64,000 bases of DNA, from contig MU270051.1 in assembly GCA_021432635.1 (NCBI GenBank), positions 310,001-374,000 of the forward strand, written 5' to 3'. This DNA is from Thozetella sp. PMI_491 (Eukaryota; Ascomycota; Sordariomycetes; Chaetosphaeriales; Chaetosphaeriaceae). The position numbers and the translations under genes were made by a program. How positions within the stretch are numbered: the first letter of the stretch is position 1; every line of letters starts with the position of its first letter. Positions 48,469-59,804 of the stretch are shown here, piece by piece. Under the pieces are notes generated by a model. That model had not been told where the DNA came from. It made no database searches and worked only from the letters and a program-made list of their open reading frames with translations.

Positions 48469-51400
48469 AAGCCTTGGCGCTCACAACACTTTAGATATGA
48501 AGACCGAGCCTAGAAGCGACATACCTCAAGCGAAGTCGCATGGCCCATAGAGGACGGAAACATATCAAGGGAACAGTAGCATACATACACTAGTTGCATG
48601 ATAGATAATGCAAGTCCCTTCCCCGCTCTAGCCTACCGCTTTTTCGTCACTTTTGCAATCATCTTCGATTGCAAGGACAAAGAGCTGCAAGGGCTATGGT
48701 GGGCCACAAGCCGGCTTTCAGTCCTCCCGCTGCAGTATTTCATAATTCACCTGTAATGGCTGGGCCATTCTAGGCTTGCCTAGGTCTAGTAGGCGGTGGG
48801 ATGAGGTGTGTGTCGCCGGGCGGATAGGACGGCAATATGTGACATGGGGCAAAGGCATCCAGGCAATGCCGGGATAAATCAACGCGTCTTGGCTCTAGTT
48901 TGGCCGAAGTCGCGTGATAGATCAGAGCGAGAGCAGATAATTGGAATAGCCAGCAACGGTCGGCTTCATCAAATCCATGTCGGCAATATAGGAAGTGGCC
49001 CTCGTCTCCGTCACCACTTCCAACCCTCCATGTTTAAGGACGAGAGAATTCGGATCTACGGCGTGGAGCTGTCGCTGCCACCGTGAGGGCTGGGACTTTA
49101 CAGATGGACACCCACACGGGGCGACATGCTGCGTGGCATCTGCTTTGGGCTGCGGCGGACGTTGGGCGGCAGGCATTTCAGGTGGCAGCAGGTTTGGCTC
49201 GACCGCCAGGGTCTATCTGTCTGGGCCAACGGTCTTTACACACGGCGACTTCCAAGTTTGCCGAGACACCCTTTGCCGTCGATTGTAACACGATTCGGTG
49301 CGCGACAGCCCGGTCTGCAGCCCGCAAACCGGTTGGTGACGACAATCATAACACCATCATAGCCCAGCACCTCTCCCGGTTTGGAGGAGGCATGAGAACC
49401 TAAACAGATCTTCCCGTCTAGACTCTAGTCGCGGTGGGCGGCATGAACGCGGCCTGCCGCGTCTTCATGCTCCCCTGCGACCGATCTCCCAGGCCGCGAG
49501 AGGAGCGAAATCACCCGATAAGTGACTGGCAATCAAGGCCAGGCTTTTCTAGACCATGGTGGGAGGCTATAAGATCGACGCCAAGACAGCCCGATCCAGG
49601 TCTCCCTCCATGACTAGGGTGGGTTCAATCCGACACGGCACTTCCTCACGTGGTGGCGTCGGCTCTGCACAACCGGCGCGAGTGGCGCCTGCAAGCCAGC
49701 AGGCTAGGCGCCCGAAAGCAACACCGTTTGAGGCGACAGGATCGGCAGCAGTAAACTGGCCCTGGCCGCCAGCCCGCGTCGGAGGCAAGAGAGCGGATAC
49801 CGGATCTCGTCGGACAGGTCCCCAGGAGACGGAGTTTCGTAGTGCTCTTGATGTGCCAAAGGGGGCTCCAGACGGGCGGCCGATGTATGGCGACTTCCCT
49901 TTAGCCTATCTGAGTTGGCACTTGCTGACCCTCCGTACGGAGCGAGCTGCAGACCTGGAGCAGAGCAGGTTGTGCCGATGTGTTTCACTAACTCGGGGGC
50001 GCCGCTTGGGACGTGGGCGACTGACAGCATGCCATGTGTGCGTCTGGATGGCGTCGTGCGGTGTGCATTCTGGGCCGATTGGCGAAATCTCAGCTGCGAG
50101 GGCTGGTGTCGAGCCCTTGCGCAATCGCCATGCACGCCGAAGGCCCCTTTTTCTGCTGTAGGGAGACGCTAGGACTTTGGGCGTGCATGCGTCGAGCCAA
50201 TGGCCATGAGCACACTTGAAGAACTTGAAACATGAAACATCCATCCTACCCAACCAAACGCATGCGCACTTTTTTTTTCTCTCCTTCTTCTAAGATGACT
50301 ACCTAAGGTAGATATGTATATACAGCAAAGTCACCTTACTCTGACTAATTAAGATCCTGGCCTATTGATAGGGCACGCCCACAGCCCCTGCCCAAATGCT
50401 CTTTGTGGTGAAGGAGGGCCAGCGCATCCCCAGGGTCTCAAGGTCCCCTAGCTCAGATCATCCGATCAACAGGCACAACATGTGCGTTGTCCTCGGATAG
50501 CTACCATATCTGGATATATCCGCTCTCTCCTCATCATGTATATTGCACTGCCATAAGCGCCTCTGCAAGGAGCTCTTGGCGCCTTACTTGCGCTGCCGCT
50601 TCCTCGTCGATGCTGCGTGATGGCAGCAACCCGGGGGAAGGCGCTTCCGAGAAGCATCTATTCTATTCTTTCTGTGCCGAGCCCTCCCCCCCCGCCCCCC
50701 TCCTCCTGCTGGGCGTCAGGTTCTCGCCGGTGCGCGAGTGCGCCGACTCCAAGACAATAGACTGCCCTCCTTGGCCGCGGATCACTTCGCTCATTCATGT
50801 GCGAGACCTTGCAGGTCGCACCCCAGCGGGCCGTGCTATTGTTTTTGTTTTCTTATTTTTCTCTCCTGAAAAAAATCTGCCGTGGAGGCAGCCACTGGGA
50901 GGTGCCACATCATAAAGACCAACTCACTCTGATAAATTGAAGTTGCAGTGGCTTTTTCTAGACCTCGACATCGAAATGCCGTCTTGGCCCTCTCATTGGG
51001 CCTTCTCCGGTAGCACTAGCAATCCTTGCACTGCACGACTGGCTGGCTGTCGGCCTAGAGCCAGTGCCGCAGAACGCAGAGTGGGACCTCCACGCCGAGC
51101 ACTACGGAGGCGCAAGGCACTCGCTTGCGCCTGCTCAGGGGCAAGGGGGTGCTTTTTGAATCTAGACGGCGTACGAGAGGCGCGGCTGCTCTATTCCCAG
51201 CGCCAGCGCGCTCATCCTCCGGCCCTAGCTGGACCCTGCCGCCGACGGCAGTCCGTCCCTCTCTCACTCTGACTGTCTTTTTTATCTCGCGCTTGGTTGC
51301 TATTCGCGTCGACATGCAGTCATCCTGATCTGCAGCCGCAAGTCAAGACGCGGCCATTGTTGCGCTGACCCTCACCTTCTGGCACTGACGATCCGGCTCC

Positions 51401-53056
51401 TTCCACACCAGTTCCGAGGAGCCTCAGGGTCCGCAATTCGCTGAGCCTCAAGAGGGGCATCGGTGATGAGCAGATATCGGCCTTCATGGGACTGCGGGTG
51501 CGGCGGGGAACAACGGACCAGGAAATTTACGAGGATTTTGCGATAATTTCCCTGCACCCCGGGTTGCGCAGGCTGGGGCACATTAGAGAAGGAGGCTTTG
51601 CCAGCCGCTGGTAGATTGCACCTGTGAACCGTTTATGCGCTTGGTGCTGTCAAATTGACGGGACGATTCGACGGGAGCGAACGGTCCACCGTCAGGCCCA
51701 AGCCCCCCCCTTCCTCCCCCCCTGCGCGGGCTCAATCTAGCTGGATTGGTCGCTCATGGTCAACCCCTCTGGGCCGTTTCACATGTTTGGTGCTACTACT
51801 ATGAGCAGCTGGGCCTTGCGCAGGTACGAATTTGCAGTACCATGCGCCCACTGCAGTGCGGTGGGGTGCCCCTTTTTCGCTGTCTCTTCGTCCCTGACCC
51901 CCCCTCTTCTCGCTCACATCCCCCAGGTCTTCGTTAATTAACTGGCGGTTGACCCTCGCCGGCTTGGCCTTGCTAGACGCCGACATGCGGCCCTCACGCA
52001 CGCGGTTATTCTTGTACAAAATCCCGGTGCGTGTGATATTGGACCGCCCACGTAAGGATGGGATCAGGTAGGCGCTGCAGGTGGCAGGTGCTGAGGGGTA
52101 GTCCGTTTCTTTAGTTTCTCGTGCGCATGTGTGTTTCCCGTCCAGATCTATGCTCGTTCGTCTGGTCTTAAGCTCAATTCGCAGCGTGGGGTGGTGGCCA
52201 TGTCCGGGAGGATATGAGCAGGGATATCGGCGGAGGGTGTTGCTTAAGCAAGCCTACTCTCCCCCCGGACGGGCCAGTCAGGCCCAGTTTCCCACCCCGG
52301 CTCTCATCTTATCGCACCAGGAGCCCAGCAGGTTTGGGGGCTTCGGGGAGATCTGGACCACCCACCACGCCCGAACTGGCCCAGCCCGGTACCTCTCGCC
52401 ATTGGACTGCCGCCGAAAACATAGGCGGTCCTTGTTTCATCCTCGCCCTGCACAGGCATCTTCCCAATCAGGATGCGCCACAATCCGCCTGGGGTTCGCC
52501 TCTTGTCACCCCTTTCTCCTTTCCGGACCTCGACCTGGTTCCGCTCCTCGGACCCAGGGCCCGCCACGAGGGTACCACGCCGAGAGCTTTCGTCGACATG
52601 GGTGCTTGCCCCTTGCCAGCGATCCACCCAGAGGCGTCTGGCCCACCCCGCCGCCCGAGAAGCATGGCTGCCGAGCCGTCCCTCCTAATCTATCTGTATA
52701 TAAGTTCATGTGCTGCCTGCCAGTTGTGTGTACTGGCCCTGCTTGGCCGTTACTCCGATGCTCATGCCCTGCTTTTGGCACCTTACATTCACTTCTTGTT
52801 GTTGATACCGACCCTCCTTCTTATAACCTTCCCTCCTTCCCCGGGTTGGCTCCTCACTGCTCCCGCCACTCCTTATAGACCAAGCTCCCCTGTTCAACTT
52901 CTTCGTACAAGACCTTGCAGGTCCATTGGTAGCCAGTCTACCTCTTTTTCTTACACCAACCCTGGGGCCCCAGTCGACTCTGGCTTCTATTCACTCTTTT
53001 TTGCCATAAGTAGGCAATCCATATATCGGCCATTACCATCGTACACAACTGTCACG
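48469..53056. other. 4.6-kb gene-free stretch before the GH16 gene
   Basis: The largest gap in the window. Frames such as 49556-50161 and 50487-50915 have no family likeness. A B-box-like GGTTCAATCC at 49622 lacks a matching tRNA fold. The last kilobase is C/T-rich and carries a TATA element at 52697, so it is probably promoter and leader of the glucanase gene. Confidence 0.5.
52697..52704 (+). promoter_or_regulatory. TATA-box-like element TATATAAG upstream of the GH16 gene
   Basis: A canonical TATATAAG, 353 bp before the GH16 start codon. If used, the transcript would have a leader of about 320 nt. Weaker TTATAA elements lie closer, at about 52820 and 52872. Confidence 0.4.
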
Positions 53057-54082
53057 ATGCGGACCTACGCTGCCACTCTCCTTCCTCTCTTCTCTTCGCT
53101 CGCCTCGGCCGGGCCAGTCGCCCAGTACGGTGGCTTCAGTGTCCTCTGGTCGGACACCTTTGGTGGAGACGCGGGCTCACCCCCCGACGGCAGTCTCTGG
53201 ACCATCGCTCAGAGGTAAGCAGGACATCTCCGCACCCCGCAGACAGTTGAACTTCCTCTAACCGCTCTCAGTGTTCACACCAACAATGAGGTATGACCTG
53301 CTGCTACTGCCAGAGATAGCGCGTGTGAAGGCAAGGACTAACAGAACAAAAGCTCGAGGTATACACGACGTCGAACAACAACCTCCAGATCTCGGGTGGC
53401 AACACCATCCAGTTCATCCCGCGTAAATCCCCATCAGGGCAGTGGACGTCAGCGCGTATCGAGACCAAGGCTTCTTTCACGCCGCAGCAGGGCAAGATCA
53501 TGATGGTCGAGTCGTCCCTCCGCTTCGGCGACAACGGGCAGGGCAACAAGCAGGGTATCTGGCCGGCCTTTTGGATGCTGGGCGACAGCATTCACCACGG
53601 CACTCCCTGGCCCCAGTGCGGCGAGCTGGACATCATGGAGACGGTGAACGGTGTGGCGACCGGCTACGGCACGGCCCACTGCGGCACGGCCAGTGGCGGA
53701 GTCTGCAACGAGCCCTACGGCAAGGGGGCGGCGGTTGGCGTCCCGGACAACGGCTTCCACACCTGGACAATCAAGATCGACCGCACCAACGGAGACTGGA
53801 GGAACGAGATCATCACCTGGCTGATGGACGGCCAGGTGTACCACACCCTTACCGGCAACGACGTTGGCGATGAGGGCGTCTGGGGCACGCTTGCACACTC
53901 GCCGCTCTTCATTCTCCTGAACCTGGCTGTGGGAGGCGACTGTAAGTTTATCCTGCAACACTGCGAATCCTATGAGGCCATAATACTGACGGCTCACAGG
54001 GCCTGGTTCGCCGAACAGTGCCACCTTGGACGGCTACGGTTCCATGATGGAGGTCGACTACGTCTCTGTCTACTCGACATAA
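53057..54082 (+). CDS. Secreted glycoside hydrolase family 16 (endo-1,3(4)-beta-glucanase type)
   Basis: Extracellular beta-jelly-roll enzyme that cuts beta-1,3/1,4-glucans. Four exons (53057-53214, 53272-53290, 53353-53941, 54000-54082) give 282 residues. A signal peptide (MRTYAATLLPLFSSLASA) is followed by the strand pattern VLWSDTFGG and GSLWTIAQ. The GH16 catalytic motif ELDIMETVNG (ExDxxE) provides nucleophile and acid/base; GKQGIWPAFWMLGD-like text precedes it and GNKQGIWPAF is intact. The end (GGDWPGSPNSATLDG, MEVDYVSVYST) is typical of the family. Exon 2 is only 19 nt. The acceptor of exon 3 (AAAAG) is non-optimal but gives LEVYTTSNNNLQISGG in frame. Substrate, laminarin versus mixed-linkage glucan, is not decided by sequence. 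No GPI signal or carbohydrate-binding module is present. Confidence 0.92.
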
Positions 54083-54780
54083 AAAAAACACAACACGCGG
54101 CCGAGACCCTGCACGGGACTCTCTGCGGAAGAAAAGCAAACCGTTATGATGGAGATATGATATCCGGGCCCGGCGTTCATTTTGGGAAGACACTTTATAC
54201 AGGCCAAGGGGGCCGCTTTGGGACACCTTCGCTTCTACGATACCTCCACCTACTTACATTCATACCTGCGAACACGAGTTTGTGGTAATGTTTACATTCG
54301 ATAAACATATTAGAGCTTCACGGAGCTTGGATAATATCCTGGCTCGACTTCAGACAAATTCACCTTTTTCTACATCACGTTGACCTCGGTACTACTGTGC
54401 TATCCGATCGTATCTACTTTGCTTGCCTGTGCAGTTCCGTCCCAAAGCCAAATGTAGATCAAACCGTCTACTGGGTCCTGAGATTTCCCAACTTTGCCTT
54501 TGTCGATGGCGTGAAGCAGTACCTAATTGATCGGGGCAGGTTGTGTGAATTGGCTTTGCCACAATACGAGGAATTGACTTGAGTGTAGCGACCCACAGCC
54601 TCACGGCACAGCCCCTGCCTTATCGGGTGTGCTACCTGCGCTTTTCCGAATCCAGCTTGGTGCCGTCAACTGGCCAACCTGTGATGTGATTGGCGAATTT
54701 GAGATACAGTCACTCCAGCTACCTCTAACAGCTTCCTGACAAACGCAAACCCACGCAGACAGAGCACACGACATTGAGAA
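54083..54780. other. Intergenic, GH16 to M28 peptidase
   Basis: About 700 bp between two same-strand genes, holding the GH16 3' UTR and the peptidase promoter. No further feature is seen. Confidence 0.55.
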
Positions 54781-56545
54781 ATGGCAGGCCTCAAATCCCT
54801 TCAGCTGGCGGGGATTGCTGCACTGGGCAGCGTTGCCGTCCTCGGCTCGCAGCACCCGCTCCAGCAGCCCGGCGCGCAGGCACCGCTAGTGGGCGGCGAT
54901 AAGGGCGTCAGCCAGTCGGCCAAGCCCTTGGTCGAGACCGAAGCCCTCCAGGACCTCATCACTAAGGAAAACCTCCTGTCGCGCGCCAAGGATTTTTACG
55001 GTATTGCCCAGCTTAGTGTCGATGAGTACAACCACCCGACCCGCGTGATCGGTAGCCAAGGTATGAGCGCCCCGACTGCCCCCCGGCATCGCACGCGTGA
55101 TAAGGAAGACGCTGCGATAAGAAGCTTACCGCGCATTCCTCAGGTCATAAGGGCACCCTTTCGCACATCTGGAGTACCTTATCCCGCCTCGGAGGGTATT
55201 ATTCTCTCTCACGGCAGCCGTTCGCTGCCGTCTCGGGCAATGTCTTCGAGTCGCGCCTGGTGCTTGGCCACGACGTGCCCGCGTCGGCCTCAGCGATGAG
55301 CCTGACCCCTCCAACTAAGAACAACGAGCCGGTCTACGGCAATGTTGTCTTGGTTACTGACTTAGGCTGCGACCCATCTGACTTCCCGGCGAAGGTGAGT
55401 GGTGCCATTGCCTTCATCCGCCGCGGACAGTGTTCCTTCGGGGACAAGTCTGCTCTTGCAGGAAAGGCCGGTGCTATCGCCGCCGTTGTGTTCAACCACG
55501 AAGATGGTGGCTTGGCGGGAACCTTGGGAACGCCGTCGCCTGACCATGTACCCACGTTCGGTCTCGGCGGAAGAGATGCCGCCCCTGTCCTCAAGAAGCT
55601 GGAGAGCGGCGAGAAGGTGGACGGCATCGCATATATCGACTCGGAAGTCAAGGAGATCCGCACCGACAACATCATCGCGCAGACTGTCGACGGTGATCCT
55701 GACAACTGCGTCATACTCGGTGGTCACAGCGACAGTGTAGAGGAGGGGCCGGGCATCAACGACGACGGCTCCGGCAGCATGTCGCTTCTCGAGGTGGCAA
55801 CTCAGCTGACCCGGTTCCGGGTGAACAACTGCGTCCGGTTCGGTTGGTTCTCCGGCGAGGAGGAGGGCCTCTTGGGGTCTGATCACTACGTCCAAGTCCT
55901 GCCAGAGGAAGAGAACCTGAAGATCCGGGTCTTTATGGGTAAGTTGGAGCGGGCCGATATAGGAGCAGCGGTCGGATGCTGACACAAAAATCTCGCTAGA
56001 CTATGATATGATGGGCAGCCCCAACTTTGCCTACCAGATCTACAACGCCACCAACAAGGCGAATCCTGCCGGGTCGCAAGAGCTGCGGGATCTCTATGTC
56101 GACTGGTACGAGTCTCACGGGCTGAACTACACCTTCATCCCCTTCGATGGGCGGAGCGACTATGACGGCTTCATCCGCAACTCCATCCCGGGCGGCGGCA
56201 TCGCCACCGGTGCCGAGGGTATCAAGACCAAGGACGAGGAGGGCATGTTTGGCGGCAAGGCGGGCGACTGGTACGACCCGTGCTATCACCAGCTCTGCGA
56301 CGATGTTGACAATGTTAACCTGACCGCGTGGGAGGTCAACACCAAGTAAGTTGCGGATAGAGCAGGGCACAGACGGTGCTAGGGGAAGAAAACACTGCTA
56401 ATGCTATCCCTCTAGGTTGATCGCTCATTCCGTTGCTACCTTCGCCCTCTCTTTCGACGGCTTCCCGAAGCGGTCGTATGATGCGGAGATGGCCGGCAAG
56501 AGTGTCCAACCGGCCAAGTATCGTGGCCACAAGCTGGCCATGTAA
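54781..56545 (+). CDS. M28 zinc aminopeptidase with PA domain (aminopeptidase Y-like)
   Basis: Secretory or vacuolar metallopeptidase that removes N-terminal residues. Four exons (54781-55060, 55144-55938, 56000-56345, 56416-56545) give 516 residues. An N-terminal hydrophobic signal (MAGLKSLQLAGIAALGSVAV) and propeptide-like region are followed by a PA domain (about 165-240, IAFIRRGQCSFGDKSALAG, AAVVFNHEDGG). The M28 core comes next. Zinc ligands and catalytic residues are visible: H288 in GGHSDSVEEG, D300 in GINDDGSGS, E332/E333 in FSGEEEGLLGS, D361 in DYDMMGSP and H455 in YDPCYHQLCDD. Length and domain order match yeast vacuolar Ape3 and secreted leucine aminopeptidases of filamentous fungi. 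N-glycosylation sequons (NAT/NYT) are present. Location, vacuole or outside, cannot be settled from sequence. Confidence 0.94.
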
Positions 56546-57225
56546 TCGACGAGCAGCAAACCTCTCGAGTCGGTATTGGATATCCGTTCTTGTATGATAG
56601 ACGCCCAGATCTCCGAAGGAGGCAGTTGTTGGTACGACAAACCTGTAACTTGTTAGAATGGGAGGCCGCATTGAATACAAGTAAATTGATACAGCGACCC
56701 CTCTCCCGAGCCGCCATTCCCTTTCCGGGGTCCAGCCACGCAGACGGCATAGACGATGAGTTTTTGTTTGTCACGAGTTCATGAACCCTAACCCCAGCAG
56801 TGCACGAGGCCAAATTCAGGCACCCGAATGGCGAAGGTCACGAACGCCCCACCTCAAATGACGTCGTGAAACTAGGGAAACCTCCGTCTCCTTGCACTTT
56901 TGCATTGCTATCTTTCCCCTTTCCTGCGAGGGTACGGCGACAATTGATTCTCCGGTGGCCGCACACGCATCACCTAGAAAAAGCGAAGCTCGCTGACCCG
57001 TGGATGGGCTACATGTGTCTCGGAGCTGCCTGGCGTCTACGTTTGTATCAACGACCTGAGCTATCATCTACCTTACCCATTCTTAGTGGCTGACCCACAA
57101 TTCGACCTTCTCTCCTTTTCTCGCCAGCGCAGCCGTGGACACTGGGGGCAAAGCCAGGCAAGGACTGGAGCTAGAGAGTATTTTACCGTCCCTGGTTTGG
57201 CCTTGTTCATTTCCAGCTTGACAAG
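56546..57225. other. Intergenic, peptidase to transporter
   Basis: 680 bp with the peptidase 3' UTR and the transporter promoter. Nothing else can be supported. Confidence 0.55.
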
Positions 57226-58965
57226 ATGAGCGGCACTTCAACGCCGGCTTCGGTTCCCTCCAACCATGAAAGGCGGGAAGTCCAGGCGATCTCGGGCCAC
57301 CTCCCTGCCGGATACACGGCCGAGTTTGATGGCACGCCGGGGACATCGAGTGGGCCGTCAACTTCTGCGCCGGATTTGAGCCAGCCTGCGCTGGAGGAGT
57401 CGTCTCTGAAGCTTCAGGGGGGCGACATCCACCGCGATCTCTACAGGATTGACGCTCGGCCTAGCGGTCACAAGCGTACCGCCACATTTCATGGCATCGT
57501 ACCCGACGACGATTCAGATGAGATCTTGAGTGTGCGCGAGCAGCTGGCGCCGGGTGGATTCCGGCGGGCATTTCTCCAACAGCGCCATGGCCCGGAATTC
57601 CTTGCCGCTAGGATGCCGGTGACCAGGAATTTTGTTGAGTTTCTGGATCTGTACGGAAGCTTCGCCGACGAAGATTTGGCCGACTCGGACGAAGAAGCCA
57701 TCGAGGACGAAGAAGAGGCGGAAAATCAGTCGCCGGAGACGCGGCCGCTTCTCCCACGGCGCCAGAGCTCCCGCGTGCCCAGGTCCGCCGACGCAGGTGT
57801 AGTCAAGACGTTCTTTACTCTGCTCAAGGCATTCGTCGGAACGGGCATCATGTTCTTGCCCAAAGCGTTCAACAATGGTGGTATTCTCTTCTCCTCTCTG
57901 ACTCTCTTGGGAATCTCGGCGCTCTCTATGCTCGCGTTCCACCTGCTCCTGGAGTGCAAGAAGAAGCACGGCGGCAGCTACGGAGACATCGGATTCGAGA
58001 TTGCCGGGCCCAAGATGCGCGGTCTCATTTTAGGCTCCGTGACCCTCTCCCAGCTGGGTTTTGTTTGTTCAGGCATCGTATTCGCAGCGGAGAATCTTCT
58101 CTCCTTCTTCGCGGCAGTCAGCGGCGGCAAGAGCCCTTTTTCCACTACGACCCTGGTCCTCGCCCAACTGGTTATTCTGATCCCGCTTTCCTTTATACGG
58201 AACATATCTAAGCTGGGCCCGGCCGCGTTGCTCGCAGACGTATTTATCCTCGTGGGGCTAGCGTACATTTACTGGTACGACATTGGCACCATCGCTGATC
58301 AAGGCATCCACCCCACCGTGGTTCTGTTCAACCCGCAGCACTACACCCTGACCATCGGGGCGGCGATATTTACATTTGAGGGAATTGGTCTCATCCTGCC
58401 TATCCGGTCCTCCATGAAATCACCAGAGCACTTTGAGCCGCTGCTTGGTGTTGTCATGATCATCATCACGATTGTGTACACGTCAGTGGGCGCCCTCTGC
58501 TACGCAACCTTTGGCATCTACACCAACATTGAGGTCATCGACAATTACCCCCAGAACAACAAACTCGTCAATGCTGTGCAACTTCTATATTCCATTGCTG
58601 TGCTCGCCGGAGACCCTGTACAGCTGTTCCCAGCCCTGCGCATCCTCGAAGGACGCATCTTTGGGCGGCGGTCTGGGAGGAAGAGTCTGAAGACCAAGTG
58701 GATCAAGAATGCGTTCCGTACAGCTTTAGTGCTCCTCTGTGGTGCCGTTTCCATCCTCGGAGCCGGTAACTTGGACCGCTTCGTCGCCCTGATAGGCTCG
58801 TTTGCTTGTGTGCCCCTGGTGTACATCTACCCGCCGTACCTCCACTACAAAGGCGTCGCCACGACGAAGTGGGCGAAGATCGGTGATGTGGCTTTGATCG
58901 TCCTGGGCTTGGTCGGCATGGTTTATACGACGGCGGTCACAGTGATCAACAGCTTCATGATCTAG
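57226..58965 (+). CDS. Vacuolar amino acid transporter, AVT3/AVT4-like (AAAP family)
   Basis: Intronless 579-residue protein. A hydrophilic N-terminal region of about 185 residues with acidic blocks (DDDSDEILS, DSDEEAIEDEEEAE) precedes eleven or so TM helices starting at VKTFFTLLKAFVGTGIMFLP, the AAAP signature. Further hallmarks are GGSYGDIGFEIAGPKMRGL, ISKLGPAALLADVFILVGL and FEGIGLILPIRSSMKSPEHF. In yeast, Avt3 and Avt4 export amino acids from the vacuole and have the same long cytosolic N-terminus. Lying next to an aminopeptidase gene, it fits recycling of peptide-derived amino acids, though co-function is inference. The start at 57226 (ACAAGATGAGC) is the first ATG of the frame. Confidence 0.93.
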   Translation: MSGTSTPASVPSNHERREVQAISGHLPAGYTAEFDGTPGTSSGPSTSAPDLSQPALEESSLKLQGGDIHRDLYRIDARPSGHKRTATFHGIVPDDDSDEILSVREQLAPGGFRRAFLQQRHGPEFLAARMPVTRNFVEFLDLYGSFADEDLADSDEEAIEDEEEAENQSPETRPLLPRRQSSRVPRSADAGVVKTFFTLLKAFVGTGIMFLPKAFNNGGILFSSLTLLGISALSMLAFHLLLECKKKHGGSYGDIGFEIAGPKMRGLILGSVTLSQLGFVCSGIVFAAENLLSFFAAVSGGKSPFSTTTLVLAQLVILIPLSFIRNISKLGPAALLADVFILVGLAYIYWYDIGTIADQGIHPTVVLFNPQHYTLTIGAAIFTFEGIGLILPIRSSMKSPEHFEPLLGVVMIIITIVYTSVGALCYATFGIYTNIEVIDNYPQNNKLVNAVQLLYSIAVLAGDPVQLFPALRILEGRIFGRRSGRKSLKTKWIKNAFRTALVLLCGAVSILGAGNLDRFVALIGSFACVPLVYIYPPYLHYKGVATTKWAKIGDVALIVLGLVGMVYTTAVTVINSFMI

Positions 58966-59804
58966 TACTAACCCGAGAGAGTGGACATTAGTGATGCTCT
59001 GTGCATTAGAGCGGAGGTCACCATAGAGTGAGAAGGAGAGAGATGGGAGAGGGGGCTAAACCTTTGATTATATATCGTCTTGAAGACAGGAGGCATGATA
59101 GGCACTTTGGCATCGACAGCGAGTATCTTTATAGCAGCAAAAAAGTACATATTGCTTTGGGGAATATACATACATACACCGAATCTTGTGTTATATGGAC
59201 CGACTATTATGCGAAATATTTTTGGTATGGTCTCTTCCGCACTGTTACTATAGATGCTACTCCCTTTTCCAATGCCTTGTTTATAAGTGAGAGCTATGGA
59301 TCCTCCACACAAGTTGGCCTTGGTTTAAGCTCAAGGTCCCCGCATGTTGAGATACGCTCGAATTGACCTCGAGACGAGATCACCCGAGCACGGCATCTTT
59401 GTTAGCATTTGGTTCATAACCCCAACCTCACTGGTCCTTCACTTTGGCCATCCATCCGCCCCCCCCCCCAACCTTTCCTACACATACCCACTACCGATCT
59501 TCACATCATCTCACTCTGCGAAGCAAATTCATCTTCTGAGAAGCATACTCGCACTGCTTCCATCGTTCTTCTCTGAGAGGATTCAAGGCTATCCGTATTT
59601 TGGAATCTTATTGAGCCGACAAAGTAACCTACAGTGGATATAGTGCGTCTGACTTGTTGCATCCCCATCGTTGCTTGCTCGCCCGTTTTCACCAGCATTT
59701 TTCTCTACAGAATCAATGTTGTCCCTATCCTGCCCTCTTGATATTCCTTTTTGGTGACCCCGCATCCTATGAACCACTGCTAACCTTGCGTTACGAAGAC
59801 GAGG
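58966..59804. other. AT-rich 3' flank and intergenic region
   Basis: 840 bp downstream of the transporter. The first part is AT-rich with TATATATCG-like sequence. A C run lies at about 59460. No coding signal is seen. Confidence 0.5.

Noticed and set aside
49622-49631. GGTTCAATCC, resembling a tRNA B box
   Set aside because: The flanking bases do not form a T stem, and no A box or acceptor stem is found upstream.
49556-50161. 201-codon plus-strand frame in the 4.6-kb gap
   Set aside because: Arg/Gly/Pro-rich without any recognisable motif. Overlapping frames of similar length exist on both strands, as expected for GC-rich non-coding DNA.
52214-53218. 334-codon plus-strand frame reading into the GH16 gene, suggesting a much longer N-terminus
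   Set aside because: The 280 codons before 53057 are C/T-rich leader-like sequence without domain likeness, they contain TATA-like elements, and the ATG at 53057 begins a clean signal peptide. The open frame is explained by base composition.
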